A stretch of 64,000 nucleotides of DNA from Rossellomorea orangium (GTDB taxonomy: Bacteria; Bacillota; Bacilli; Bacillales; Bacillaceae_B). Made by a program: the position numbers and the translations under genes. Under the pieces are notes generated by a model. It was not told the DNA's origin. It did not search any database and saw only the letters and a program-made list of their open reading frames with translations. Location of the stretch: the NCBI RefSeq assembly GCF_019334305.1, contig NZ_JAHWGH010000014.1:558001-622000 (forward strand), given 5' to 3'. Numbering within the stretch: position 1 is the first letter of the stretch; every line of letters begins with the position of its first letter. Positions 35,048 through 43,554 of the stretch are shown piece after piece.

Positions 35048-36679
35048 TCACTTCAGTTCATTGATTTGTTTTGTTAATTCGATAAACTTCTTGTCGAGTT
35101 CTGCATACCCCGCATCTCCTGGCAGCATAAAACTCAGATGCCCCAACACTTCCTGCCTTTCCGTCTCGAGCTTCATGCGCCGTTCTTCCTTGTCATCCCG
35201 TTCAACTGGCGGTTCATCCAGCTGTTTCATGATGGCCCCGTTCTTTATCACAAGCTTGATTCCCGTCGTTTTCTCAAGAAAATATCGGTCATGGGAGACG
35301 ACGATCAGGGTACCATTGTACTCAGACAGGGTTTCCTCCAGCTGCTCCCGGGAAGCGAGATCCAGGTGGTTCGTCGGTTCATCGAGGATCAAGACGTCTT
35401 TTTCCTCGAGAATGTATTTCATTAACTTGATCTTCACCCGTTCACCCATGCTCATGTTTCGAATCGGGGAATGCCAATGAGATGTCTGAAATCCAAGATG
35501 CTTCATCAGCGTCTGGACTTTACCTCGTTCAGTAAAGGTTTCTTTATGGAAGAGCTCTCCCGGCGTCTCGTCAAGAGGGAGGTCGAATACTTCCTGTGTC
35601 AGGTAGCCGATATTTGCGGACGGCGACATCCATATGCCACCGTCTGTCGATTCCATTCCCATGAAGATCTTCAGCAGTGTCGTTTTCCCGCTCCCGTTCG
35701 GTCCTGTGATCGCAACCTTTTCTCCGTGCTGGATCGTAAAATTGGCGTTTTCGAATAAGGTCCGTCCCTCAAATGATTTCTTCAGTCCCTTTACTTCTAT
35801 TAATCGCTTCCCCGTTCTGTGAGTCGATTGGATGGAGAAACGGACGCTATGCTCTTTTTCGACTTCTTCTATTTTTGTTTTTTCCAGTTCTCTTTCCAGA
35901 CGCTTTTGCTTGGATTTGACCTGGCTGTCCGTACGTTTTGCTTTGACGCGGTAGTATTCTTTATAGCCTTCCTGTTTCGTCGACTGTGCATGGGCTTTTT
36001 CGGACCAGGAAGTGAGCTCCTTCATCTGATTCTCGATCCGCTCCACCATTTTCTGCTGTTTCTCATACTCACGCTGTTGAGTCAACCTTTTCTGCTTCCG
36101 TACCTCCATGTAGCTCGAATAATTTCCTTTATGCTCCATGAGCGTCTTTCCTTCGATGGACCAGATCTTTGTCACGGCTTCATCCAAGAAATAACGGTCA
36201 TGTGACACAAGAATGATGGTTCCTTTACACTCTTTTATTTGCTTCGTCAAAAACGCCAGGCTGGGCTGATCCAGATGATTGGTCGGTTCATCCAGTAATA
36301 GCAGATCAGACTTTTGCGAGAACCCTTTTGCGAGCCTCGCCTTCAGCTTTTCTCCACCGCTCAGCTGCTGAAATTCATGGTTTGGAACGTGCCATTTATC
36401 CAGTAAGGCGGAATGTGTTGGGGTCATTCCTTCAGTGGAATGGGTTTCGGTTTCCTGCTCCACCATGGTGATCGTCACATCGGGGTGAAGCCATTGGATC
36501 TGTCCCTCCGTTGGTGTCCGTTCACCAGCGATTAATTGCAGCAAGGTCGACTTTCCGGCACCGTTATTCCCGATGACCCCGATGACGTCTCCCTCCTGCA
36601 CGCTGCCATTCACCTTTTCAAATATATTTTGATCCATTAATTCATACCGTATATTCAATAATTTCAACATTTCTCTCAT
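35048..36679 (-). CDS. vmlR: ABC-F ribosome protection ATPase (VmlR-type)
   Basis: The 543-aa ABC-F protein has two ATPase domains (GNNGAGKSTLL ... LSGGEKLKARLAKG ... LLLDEPTNHLD and GPNGSGKTTLL ... MSMGERVKIKLM ... LILDEPTNHLD) joined by a long charged linker (about 180-270). There are no membrane segments. Length and sequence are very close to B. subtilis VmlR, which enters the ribosomal E site and displaces virginiamycin M, lincosamides and pleuromutilins. ATG 36679 follows GAGAGGGGA. An attenuator leader precedes it. Confidence 0.93.
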   Translation of the reverse strand: MREMLKLLNIRYELMDQNIFEKVNGSVQEGDVIGVIGNNGAGKSTLLQLIAGERTPTEGQIQWLHPDVTITMVEQETETHSTEGMTPTHSALLDKWHVPNHEFQQLSGGEKLKARLAKGFSQKSDLLLLDEPTNHLDQPSLAFLTKQIKECKGTIILVSHDRYFLDEAVTKIWSIEGKTLMEHKGNYSSYMEVRKQKRLTQQREYEKQQKMVERIENQMKELTSWSEKAHAQSTKQEGYKEYYRVKAKRTDSQVKSKQKRLERELEKTKIEEVEKEHSVRFSIQSTHRTGKRLIEVKGLKKSFEGRTLFENANFTIQHGEKVAITGPNGSGKTTLLKIFMGMESTDGGIWMSPSANIGYLTQEVFDLPLDETPGELFHKETFTERGKVQTLMKHLGFQTSHWHSPIRNMSMGERVKIKLMKYILEEKDVLILDEPTNHLDLASREQLEETLSEYNGTLIVVSHDRYFLEKTTGIKLVIKNGAIMKQLDEPPVERDDKEERRMKLETERQEVLGHLSFMLPGDAGYAELDKKFIELTKQINELK

Positions 36680-36712
36680 AGTATCTTCCCCTCTCTTCAA
36701 AAAAGGGAGAAC

Positions 36713-36928
36713 AAAAAAATCCTCCCAATGGTTCTGGAAGGATTAGCCGTACCGGTCACGTACACAAAGAAAGCTATTCATCGTTCAATAGCAAAAAACG
36801 CATATAAAAATGGGCAGACTAATCCTATTTAGGTTGATTTGAAATATGGAATTTCAAACGTCTCGAAAATAAGATTAGTGCTTCATCGTCCACCCATCAC
36901 TCCTGTCATATTTAGTAAATTCACTATA
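36713..36928 (-). promoter_or_regulatory. vmlR leader with attenuator
   Basis: An extended -10 TGGTATAGT (36931-36923 minus) starts a leader of about 235 bases. Near the gene, AATCCTTCC/GGGAGGATT (36744-36718) plus seven T residues forms a terminator. ACTAATCTTATT (36879-36868) pairs with AATAGGATTAGT (36829-36818). The same GGATTAG can instead pair with CTAATCC (36746-36740), breaking the terminator. This is the layout of ribosome-stalling attenuation. Confidence 0.8.
36875..36886 (-). CDS. Possible vmlR leader peptide (MKH)
   Basis: ATG AAG CAC TAA lies at the start of the leader, with GGTGG and AGGAG upstream. The stop codon falls inside the first pairing arm, so a stalled ribosome would block that pairing. 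An alternative mini-ORF (MGGR, ATG 36897) overlaps it in another frame. Confidence 0.4.
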   Translation of the reverse strand: MKH

Positions 36929-37042
36929 CCATGAAAGTCATATAAGTGGAAAGCCCTTTTTGATTCGTATGAGATGGAAAATAAGTGGTAAGATAAGCTA
37001 AGGACTACTTTTTAGCTTGCATTTTTGATGGGAGCGATATAC

Positions 37043-37816
37043 TTGGAATCAATTTGGTTAGAATATGGATGGACTTTATTAATCTTGATCGGCCTCGAGG
37101 GCTTATTGTCAGCAGATAACGCCCTCGTTCTCGCAGTTATTGCGAAGCATTTACCAGATGATGAAAAGAAACGAGCGATAAAATACGGGATTTTCTTGGC
37201 ATTCGCCTTCCGATTTGTGGCCCTATTTGCCATTTCGTTCATCGCAAATGTCTGGCAGATCCAGGCGATCGGAGCAGCTTACCTGCTTTATCTGGGTCTA
37301 AAACATGTCATCAAAGCGAAGTTTGGGAAGGATAATGAAAAGAATCAGGAAGAAACGGAAGAAGACGCGGCCGGCAAAGGGTTCTGGCCGACGGTTGGGA
37401 AGATTGCCCTGGCAGACCTTGCGTTTGCCATCGATTCGATCCTCGCAGCAGTCGCCCTTGCCCTCGGCCTCCCTGACTCTCCACTGGGGGACTTCGGAGG
37501 CATGGATGGCGGACAATTCATCGTGGTGGTCCTTGGCGGTATTGCAGGATTGATCCTGATCAAATACGCGGCAACCTGGTTTGTTCAACTATTGGAAAAA
37601 CGGCCGGCACTGGAAACAACAGCTTATGCCATTGTTGCCTGGGTCGGAGTGAAGCTTGCCGTCATTACCCTTGCACATGAGGATATCGGGGTGCTAGATC
37701 ATGATTTTCCGCATAGTACCGTATGGACCCTGATTTTCTACGGAGTACTGGTGGGGATTGCCTTGTTGGGCTGGTTTGCTCCCGGTAATAAGGGTTCTGA
37801 GCAAAATGTGGAATAA
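37043..37816 (+). CDS. TerC family membrane protein, probable metal exporter
   Basis: The protein of about 257 aa has seven to eight hydrophobic segments and the TerC signatures EGLLSADNALVLAV near 19 and ADLAFAIDSILAAVAL near 128, whose acidic residues bind metal. Bacillus relatives (MeeF/MeeY group) supply manganese to exported enzymes. An acidic loop (DNEKNQEETEEDAA) separates the halves. TTG 37043, eight bases after GGGAG, looks the best start; TTG/ATG at 37025-37030 precede the ribosome site. No yybP-ykoY riboswitch was seen upstream. Confidence 0.85.
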   Translation: MESIWLEYGWTLLILIGLEGLLSADNALVLAVIAKHLPDDEKKRAIKYGIFLAFAFRFVALFAISFIANVWQIQAIGAAYLLYLGLKHVIKAKFGKDNEKNQEETEEDAAGKGFWPTVGKIALADLAFAIDSILAAVALALGLPDSPLGDFGGMDGGQFIVVVLGGIAGLILIKYAATWFVQLLEKRPALETTAYAIVAWVGVKLAVITLAHEDIGVLDHDFPHSTVWTLIFYGVLVGIALLGWFAPGNKGSEQNVE

Positions 37817-37832
37817 AAAAGCAATGAAAGAG

Positions 37833-37867
37833 AAAATGGCGTGGTCATATGACCATGCCATTTTTTT
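37833..37867 (+). terminator. Terminator of the TerC gene
   Basis: ATGGCGTGGTCAT/ATGACCATGCCAT hairpin flanked by an A run and followed by seven T residues. Confidence 0.9.
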
Positions 37868-37873
37868 GAAGAT

Positions 37874-37945
37874 CTATTTCTTTTTTCTTCTTATAATAAT
37901 GACTGTTGTTAATACAATAATGAGTAAAAACATTCCATTGGCCAT
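37874..37945 (-). CDS. Very small membrane protein, 23 aa
   Basis: ATG 37945 is five bases after a strong GGAGG (rest of the site GAGGTGGAGG). It opens a 23-codon frame with a hydrophobic run (MFLLIIVLTTVIII) and a basic RRKKK end, the shape of a single-helix membrane peptide with a cytoplasmic C-terminus. It lies on the same strand as, and about 65 bases past, the 143-aa membrane protein gene. Function unknown; expression is not proven. Confidence 0.45.
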   Translation of the reverse strand: MANGMFLLIIVLTTVIIIRRKKK

Positions 37946-38010
37946 TTTTACCTCCACCTCTCTTCATGTCATTACTTCCACATGACTATAAGGAATAACA
38001 TCTGATTCAC

Positions 38011-38442
38011 TTACATTTCTTTCGTGATACGTCGAAACATCAATGGAGCGAACAGGGATAAAAGCAGTGTCCCCAACGATATCCACCACCCGGTCGATTT
38101 GAAGATATCCTCTGGAATGATAAATGTGTATCCCAAATACGATAAAAACAAAACACCTTGAAGTAATTTCAGGGCTTTCGAATCGGCTTCATTTTTCTCT
38201 GCTACCAATCGTTCATCCGTCTCGGACACCATCACATTAGGATCCTTTTTTATTTTCAATAGTTTTAGGAAAGAAGCCAGTGCTGTGCTAGAAGAAATAA
38301 GGGATAGGGCTAAGAGGGATTTGGTGGCGAATGGAATATGGGATATTTCAAAAATGAACCACGTAACTAGAAGGGCCATGCTGACAAGCAGCGATACGAG
38401 AATGGTCAATTTTATTTCTTTTACAATTTTTTCAGCAATCAT
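38011..38442 (-). CDS. Membrane protein partnered with XRE regulator
   Basis: The 143-aa protein has two N-terminal helices (about 10-32 and 38-60), a charged central stretch (KIKKDPNVMVSETDERLVAEKNEADSK) and two C-terminal helices. Genes like this often follow a 65-70-aa YozG/Cro-type regulator in Bacilli, as here (three bases between the genes). The DERLVAEKNEADSKAL segment is typical of that group. No function is assigned. Confidence 0.7.
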   Translation of the reverse strand: MIAEKIVKEIKLTILVSLLVSMALLVTWFIFEISHIPFATKSLLALSLISSSTALASFLKLLKIKKDPNVMVSETDERLVAEKNEADSKALKLLQGVLFLSYLGYTFIIPEDIFKSTGWWISLGTLLLSLFAPLMFRRITKEM

Positions 38443-38445
38443 TCT

Positions 38446-38640
38446 TCATTCCTCCCAGAATAAATCATTTAACGTCTTATTCAGTGCTTTGCTAATGTCA
38501 ATACATAGCTTGAGACTAGGGTTGTATTTACCTGCTTCGATTAAATTAATGGTTTGCCTGGTGACTCCGACAATCCTTGCCAATTGTTCTTGAGATACAT
38601 CAGATTCAACGCGGGCTATCTTCATCCGTTTGTTTTTCAA
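38446..38640 (-). CDS. XRE family HTH regulator
   Basis: This 64-aa protein is essentially a bare Cro/CI HTH (SQEQLARIVGVTRQTINLIEAGKYNPSLKLCIDISKALN). TTG 38640 after AAGGAG is the start. It is the first gene of a two-gene operon with the membrane protein, and a perfect inverted repeat overlaps its promoter, so autoregulation is likely. Confidence 0.9.
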   Translation of the reverse strand: MKNKRMKIARVESDVSQEQLARIVGVTRQTINLIEAGKYNPSLKLCIDISKALNKTLNDLFWEE

Positions 38641-38664
38641 GGAAATTCATCTCCTTCCATATAT

Positions 38665-38716
38665 ATACTATTAAATAGATTACAAAATGTCAATTATAAA
38701 TGACATTTTGTAATCT
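38665..38716 (-). promoter_or_regulatory. XRE operon promoter and 16-bp inverted-repeat operator
   Basis: AGATTACAAAATGTCA (38677-38692) and its exact complement (38701-38716) are separated by 8 bp. The minus-strand -35 TTGACA (38693-38688) lies in the inner arm, and the -10 TAGTAT (38670-38665) is 17 bp further on. Confidence 0.82.
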
Positions 38717-38756
38717 GTTTTGTGCGGATTTTGTTAAGTTACCACCAATTAATTCA

Positions 38757-38800
38757 ATAAAAAAAAGAAAATGACGTGTCAGATGGCACGCCATTTTCTT
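38757..38800 (-). terminator. Terminator of the flavin oxidoreductase gene
   Basis: Minus-strand stem GAAAATGGCGTG/CACGTCATTTTC with an eight-base loop, followed by eight T residues. Confidence 0.9.
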
Positions 38801-38825
38801 TCTAAGGATATTCTTAATCGAAATC

Positions 38826-39947
38826 TTATACTCCAGGGAACCAGCCTGGTGCATTCATAATCGCATTCCATAACGGATCTGGAACGACCAATTCTTCCTG
38901 CTTTCCTTTATCAAGCTTCGTCACGATCTCATCTTCTCTTCCTTCTTTGATCTTCTTCAGCCAATCAGGATCGATGATGAGTTCGCGGCCGAGAGCGAGC
39001 AGTGGTACACCTGAACCAAATGCTTTCACGGCATCACCGGCAGAATAGATGGACCCTACCCCGATCAGAGGTGTACGGTCACCGATGGTTTCGAGTAGAT
39101 AGTCGATTCTCGCTTTCTCTAAATCCTCCACGCCTTTTCTTGGCTTCGAAAAGAATTCGAACAGAGATACGTGAAGATAATCAAGGTCCTTGTCTGCCAG
39201 GGCATCCACGAGAGTAAGGGTATCTCCCATCGTGAATCCATTCTCTTCAGGCTCCTCCGGTGAGAAACGGTATCCAACGAGGAAAGATGGATCGGCATGC
39301 TCCGCGACTACGCTCTTCACCTTATCCACGATGGCAAGTGGGAACGTCATACGGTTCTCAAGACTGCCACCAAAGCGGTCTTCTCTCTGATTGGTCATCG
39401 GGGAGAAGAACTGATGAATCAGATACCCATTCGCCCCATGGATTTCGACTCCGTCATAGCCTGCTTCAATCGCGCGGCGGGTCGTCTCACCGAACGCTTC
39501 GATGATTTTCTCGATCTCTGCTTCTGTTAAGGCACGGGCTTTCTTCTCGCCGTTTTCACCCATTACGTCACTGGCGCTCACAACGTCTCCGTCAGGAACA
39601 AGATCAGGCGGGCATTGTACACCCCCGTGGAAAATCTGGAGGACTGCTTTTGCACCCTGGTCTTTGATTCCCTTGGCCAAACGTTCAAGGCTTGGGATCA
39701 TTTCGTCCGTATCTCCGCCGAATTCACCAGGGAATCCCTTTCCATCTGGCGTAACATATGTGCAGGCCGTGATGACCATGCTGACATCTTTTGAACGTCT
39801 TTCATAGTAGGCAACCTCTGCATCCGTAACATTGCCTTTCTCATCCGATGAGAAATTCGTCATCGGTGCCATGATGATGCGGTTTTTTAATTCAACGCCG
39901 TTTTCGAATGTATAGGGAGTTAATAACTCTTTGTATTTGCTGTTCAT
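38826..39947 (-). CDS. NADH:flavin oxidoreductase, old yellow enzyme family
   Basis: The 373-aa TIM-barrel FMN enzyme has the OYE signatures KNRIIMAPMTNFSS, the catalytic-site VEIHGANGYLIHQFFSP near 180, RFGGSLENRM near 205 and GVGSIYSAGDA near 310. Length and sequence are like Bacillus YqiG. Such enzymes reduce activated alkenes or nitro compounds; the natural substrate is unknown. ATG 39947 follows AAGGAGG, and the upstream open-frame extension to 40091 lacks a ribosome site. It is monocistronic. Confidence 0.88.
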   Translation of the reverse strand: MNSKYKELLTPYTFENGVELKNRIIMAPMTNFSSDEKGNVTDAEVAYYERRSKDVSMVITACTYVTPDGKGFPGEFGGDTDEMIPSLERLAKGIKDQGAKAVLQIFHGGVQCPPDLVPDGDVVSASDVMGENGEKKARALTEAEIEKIIEAFGETTRRAIEAGYDGVEIHGANGYLIHQFFSPMTNQREDRFGGSLENRMTFPLAIVDKVKSVVAEHADPSFLVGYRFSPEEPEENGFTMGDTLTLVDALADKDLDYLHVSLFEFFSKPRKGVEDLEKARIDYLLETIGDRTPLIGVGSIYSAGDAVKAFGSGVPLLALGRELIIDPDWLKKIKEGREDEIVTKLDKGKQEELVVPDPLWNAIMNAPGWFPGV

Positions 39948-40041
39948 GATCTTTGCCTCCTTGTGGTTGTTCAAGGGACATCTTAATAGATGATATGGTA
40001 TTTGAACAGACATCTGCTTGGAGGATGTGCCCGCGGGATTC

Positions 40042-40077
40042 AAAAAGGGCATCCCCAGAAGAATGAGGGATGCCCTT
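40042..40077 (-). terminator. Terminator of the rlmD-alkA operon
   Basis: AAGGGCATCCC/GGGATGCCCTT with an eleven-base loop and five T residues on the minus strand, 57 bases after the methyltransferase stop. Confidence 0.85.
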
Positions 40078-40133
40078 GTTTGCTTTAACATTGAGCTTTA
40101 AGCAAGTAGTTGAAAAAAATTTTTTACTGCTTC

Positions 40134-41534
40134 TTATTTCAGCACCAGCTTCGCCACAACCTCAACATGTGCGGTTTGCGGAAACATATCTACCGGCTGC
40201 AAGTACTCGACACGATACTGCTTCTTCAAATAATCGATATCCTTCGCGAGTGTCGATGGATTACACGATACATACACGAACGTCTTCGGCTTCACTTCTT
40301 TCAACGTATCGAGAAGCTTGTTGTCGCAGCCTGTCCTCGGAGGATCCACCACGACGACATCGGGACGCCAGCCTTCATTTTTCCATTTCGGCATGAGGGT
40401 TTCAGCACCGCCTACGAAGTATTCAGCATGCTCGACTCCGAATTTCTCTGCATTCTTCTTCGCGTCATCGATCCCTTCTTTGATGACGTCCATGCCGCGG
40501 ATTTCTTTCGCTCCGTCAGCAAGCCACAGACCGATGGTACCGACACCGCAGTAGGCATCAACGACTTTTTCTTCACCAGTGAGGGGCGCTGCTTTTTTCG
40601 CTTCGTTATACAGCTTGCTCGTCTGGATCGGATTCAGCTGGAAGAAAGCGCGGGCTGATAGCTCGTACGTGAATTCTTCCAGACGCTCCTCAATGCTTTC
40701 CTTGCCCGAAAGGTGGATCGTTTCGTCCCCGAATACGAGAGCCGTTTTTTTCGGATTAATGTTTTGAGCAATGGAAACGACTTCCGGAAGTCGTTTCTGA
40801 ATTTCATTGATCAGCAATTCCTTGCGGGGGATTTTTTTCTCAGATGTGACGAGTACAACCTGTACTTCCCCTGTTTCAAACCCGACACGTGTGACGATCG
40901 TTTTAAGGAGCGGCTTTTTCTTTTTATCATCGTAGACCGGGATATTGAAATCGTTGATGATCCGCTTGATCTCTGTTGTCACTTTGTTTGTGAGCGGGTG
41001 TTGAACGATACATTCGTCGATGTCGATGAGCTTATTGGAATTCATGCTGTACAAGCCTGCGATGGCTTTACCATTTTGAGTACCCACCTGGAATTGGCTT
41101 TTGTTCCGGTAATGCCACGGGTTGTCCATGCCGATCGTTTGGCGGATGTCCATGTCTTCAAGCTTGAGCTTCGTGTGGCGCTCAAGGGATTGAAGAAGGA
41201 TGTCGCGCTTTGCGTCAAGCTGTCCTTCATAGGATAGGTGCTGGAGCTGGCAGCCTCCACACTGTTCGTACACAGGACATGGGGCTTTCACGCGCTCTGG
41301 TGACTTCTTCCGGATCTTTTTGATGCGGGCTTCGGTGAATTTCGGGTGAACCTTGGTCACTTCGACGACCACTTCTTCCCCTGTGAGGGCTCCCGGTACG
41401 AAGACAATCTTCCGCTTGAAGAAACCGACTCCTTCCCCGTTGATGCCGATTTTCTTTATGGTCAGAGGAAACTGCTGTTTGAGCTCAATTTTGACTTCAT
41501 TGTGTTGTGGCTTTTTTGCGTATTGCTTTTTCAT
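40134..41534 (-). CDS. 23S rRNA (uracil-C5)-methyltransferase, RlmD/YfjO-like
   Basis: The 466-aa protein has an N-terminal TRAM domain (about 18-75), an iron-sulphur cysteine cluster [14 protein letters not shown] near 84, an SAM fold with [16 protein letters not shown] near 320 and the catalytic [10 protein letters not shown] near 426. These are RlmD/TrmA-type m5U RNA methyltransferases. Length and the neighbouring AlkA-like gene match B. subtilis yfjO-yfjP. It starts 15 bases after the glycosylase stop. The exact rRNA site (U1939, U747 or both) cannot be read here. Confidence 0.92.
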   Translation of the reverse strand: MKKQYAKKPQHNEVKIELKQQFPLTIKKIGINGEGVGFFKRKIVFVPGALTGEEVVVEVTKVHPKFTEARIKKIRKKSPERVKAPCPVYEQCGGCQLQHLSYEGQLDAKRDILLQSLERHTKLKLEDMDIRQTIGMDNPWHYRNKSQFQVGTQNGKAIAGLYSMNSNKLIDIDECIVQHPLTNKVTTEIKRIINDFNIPVYDDKKKKPLLKTIVTRVGFETGEVQVVLVTSEKKIPRKELLINEIQKRLPEVVSIAQNINPKKTALVFGDETIHLSGKESIEERLEEFTYELSARAFFQLNPIQTSKLYNEAKKAAPLTGEEKVVDAYCGVGTIGLWLADGAKEIRGMDVIKEGIDDAKKNAEKFGVEHAEYFVGGAETLMPKWKNEGWRPDVVVVDPPRTGCDNKLLDTLKEVKPKTFVYVSCNPSTLAKDIDYLKKQYRVEYLQPVDMFPQTAHVEVVAKLVLK

Positions 41535-41549
41535 TGGTTCACGTCCGTT

Positions 41550-42419
41550 CTATTCGATACTTCTCCATAAATACAGTGATGCATAGCTTAAATAAGGATG
41601 CCAGGACGTGCTGAATTCGTCCAGCTCATCCATGGTCGGTTTCTGTTCCATTTGAAACAGTTTCTTGATGGCGTTTTGGATGCCGATATCCGCTTTCGGG
41701 AAAAGGTTTGGCCTGCCGAGTCCAAATAGCAGGAAGCTTTGGGCCGTCCATGGTCCGATTCCTCGAATTTTCGTGAGCTCTTTGATGACCTCTTCGTCCG
41801 TTTGCGTGGAGAGCTTGGCTAAATCGAGTTCTCCACTCGACACCTTTTGTCCGACTCCGATCACATACTCCGCTTTCCGCTGACTGAACTGCAGTTCCCG
41901 CAATTCCTCCACTGTGAGTGCTGATACTTTTTCCGGAGATGGGTAGAACCATACTCCGTTCTTTTCCCAGCCATATGTCGTGACAAAACGATGGGTCAGG
42001 GTGAAGGCGAATTTCAGGTTCAGCTGCTGATGGATGATGCTTTTGATGATGGTGGCGAAGGGATCGAACTCAAGGATGATCGGCGTGCCGATATGCTCTT
42101 CAAAAATTGGCTTCAAGTCTGTTTGCATGAAATGCTCATGCATCTCATGAAGTCCAGTCTGCCATTGGAAAATATCAGAAATGCGGTTTTGCTTCTCATC
42201 CAGATTCTCTTCGTTTTCAAAGGTGATGCTGAATTCAGGCTCATCTGTCGAACCTGTCGCCTGCACGTGGATGACTTCACCATTCCCGCTTGGACAATAA
42301 TAAGGAACCTTCACACTGCGGGCATCCTGATCCACAGCATTCAACGGATCCAGTGCCAACCGCTCCAAAACCCGGTCAAAATCATACGGACCCTCAATCG
42401 TAACATTCCTAACTGCCAT
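41550..42419 (-). CDS. DNA-3-methyladenine glycosylase, AlkA/YfjP-like
   Basis: The 289-aa protein has an AlkA-like N-terminal domain and a helix-hairpin-helix GPD domain (IRGIGPWTAQSFLLFGLGRP near 205-224) followed by the catalytic Asp in KADIGIQ. It excises alkylated purines to start base-excision repair. ATG 42419 follows GAGGTTGAGG; the in-frame ATG at 42440 precedes this. It lies upstream of the methyltransferase gene as in the B. subtilis yfj region. Confidence 0.9.
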   Translation of the reverse strand: MAVRNVTIEGPYDFDRVLERLALDPLNAVDQDARSVKVPYYCPSGNGEVIHVQATGSTDEPEFSITFENEENLDEKQNRISDIFQWQTGLHEMHEHFMQTDLKPIFEEHIGTPIILEFDPFATIIKSIIHQQLNLKFAFTLTHRFVTTYGWEKNGVWFYPSPEKVSALTVEELRELQFSQRKAEYVIGVGQKVSSGELDLAKLSTQTDEEVIKELTKIRGIGPWTAQSFLLFGLGRPNLFPKADIGIQNAIKKLFQMEQKPTMDELDEFSTSWHPYLSYASLYLWRSIE

Positions 42420-42481
42420 ACTCCTCAACCTCCCGCACAAAACTTGTATGTGTATTATAGCACATAGCAGCTTGAACAGAA

Positions 42482-42512
42482 GAGGGACGGACCTTTAAAT
42501 GATCCATCCCTC
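42482..42512. repeat. GAGGGACGGACCT element with degenerate partner
   Basis: GAGGGACGGACCT at 42482-42494 faces GATCCATCCCTC (42501-42512), a decayed inverted copy. It lies between pdaA and the glycosylase gene. Confidence 0.75.
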
Positions 42513-42532
42513 AATCGAAAAGAATATATTTT

Positions 42533-42585
42533 AGGGACGGACCTCAATTCCTAGGACCAAGTCCTAGGAATGCAGGTCCGTCCCT
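42533..42585. repeat. Perfect hairpin of the GGGACGGACCT element
   Basis: AGGGACGGACCT (42533-42544) and AGGTCCGTCCCT (42574-42585) are perfect arms. Between them ATTCCTAGGAC/GTCCTAGGAAT (42547-42571) forms an inner stem with a 3-base loop. It ends one base before the pdaA stop and could act as its transcript 3' end. Confidence 0.85.
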
Positions 42586-42586
42586 C

Positions 42587-43360
42587 TTATTTCATCATTG
42601 GATGCTCATCGAGGCTTTTGAATGTGTAGCCCCGTTTTTTGAGGTCCTGTATCGCTTTTTCGAGTGCGTCTGCATTGTCTTTGGAGACGGAGTGCAGGAG
42701 GATGATGGCACCTGGATGGGCCTGGGCCATAATGTTGTCATAAGAGTATTTCCATCCTCTTTGCTGGTCGGTCTTCCAGTCGATGAAGGCCAGTGACCAA
42801 AATACGTGGGTGTAGCCTTCCTCCTTCGCAATTTGAAGCGTGCGTTCAGAGAAGACGCCCCTTGGCGGACGCAGATACTTCATTTCCTTCTGCCCGGTCA
42901 ATTCTTTCGTTTTCACTTTCACTTTTTCAAGCTCTTCCCTGATCTTTTGATCTGAGCTTGCCGTGAAGTCCGGGTGATGCCAGGAGTGGTTTCCGACGAT
43001 ATGTCCCTCTTTCACCATCCGCTTGACGAGATCCTCGGCGCTTAGTAGATAATGACCGGTCACGAAGAACGTGGCTGGTACTTTTTCCTGCTTTAATACA
43101 TTGAGGATCTTTTCTGTGTAGCCATTTTCATACCCGTTATCAAATGTAACGTAGAGTACTTTTTTATCTGGTGAACCTTTATAGAAGGCATCGTACTTCT
43201 CAAGAAGCTGATCATAGGCAGCTCCCGCTTCCGGCTGCTCTTCATTTTGACTCTTTTTGAATCCCCAGCCGATTGGATTATTGGATACTGCATAAGCCTC
43301 GGCCGGTATGAGCAATACTAAGATTGCCGCTATTATCAACACTTTTAGTGATTTTCGCAT
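42587..43360 (-). CDS. pdaA: Delta-lactam-biosynthetic de-N-acetylase PdaA
   Basis: The 257-aa polysaccharide deacetylase has a signal peptide (about 1-24) and the NodB motifs TFDNGYENG near 72, HSWHHPDF near 124, RPPRGVFS near 165 and LLHSVSKDN near 222. The second Asp of the usual TFDDG is Asn, as in Bacillus PdaA. PdaA deacetylates muramic acid to allow muramic-delta-lactam formation in spore cortex, so it marks a sporulating organism. RBS GAAGGG. Confidence 0.93.
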   Translation of the reverse strand: MRKSLKVLIIAAILVLLIPAEAYAVSNNPIGWGFKKSQNEEQPEAGAAYDQLLEKYDAFYKGSPDKKVLYVTFDNGYENGYTEKILNVLKQEKVPATFFVTGHYLLSAEDLVKRMVKEGHIVGNHSWHHPDFTASSDQKIREELEKVKVKTKELTGQKEMKYLRPPRGVFSERTLQIAKEEGYTHVFWSLAFIDWKTDQQRGWKYSYDNIMAQAHPGAIILLHSVSKDNADALEKAIQDLKKRGYTFKSLDEHPMMK

Positions 43361-43541
43361 GGTTGAACCCTTCTTTCACTTCCGTTTCCCTTAGTTTTTG
43401 AGAAGTGGAAGGATTCATGTGTACTAATAGTATCCATAAATGGGTTCATGCGCTGATTATGCTTGTAATCGGGACAGAGGAATATTATGCATTTTTGTTG
43501 CAGCACTTCTAACAATCGTTGCAGCCACTTCCCCAAACCAA

Positions 43542-43554
43542 AGGTCCGTCCCTC
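43542..43554. repeat. AGGTCCGTCCCTC element, single copy
   Basis: The exact 13-mer AGGTCCGTCCCTC abuts, and shares its last base with, the stop codon of the DUF4825 lipoprotein gene. Confidence 0.85.

Noticed and set aside
36930..37042. Manganese (yybP-ykoY) riboswitch before the TerC gene
   Set aside because: The gap is too short and lacks the conserved loops; only a small AAGCTAA/TTAGCTT hairpin is present.
39948..40091. 48-codon N-terminal extension of the flavin oxidoreductase frame
   Set aside because: It has no ribosome site and unrelated sequence, while the ATG at 39947 has an AAGGAGG site and gives the normal family length.
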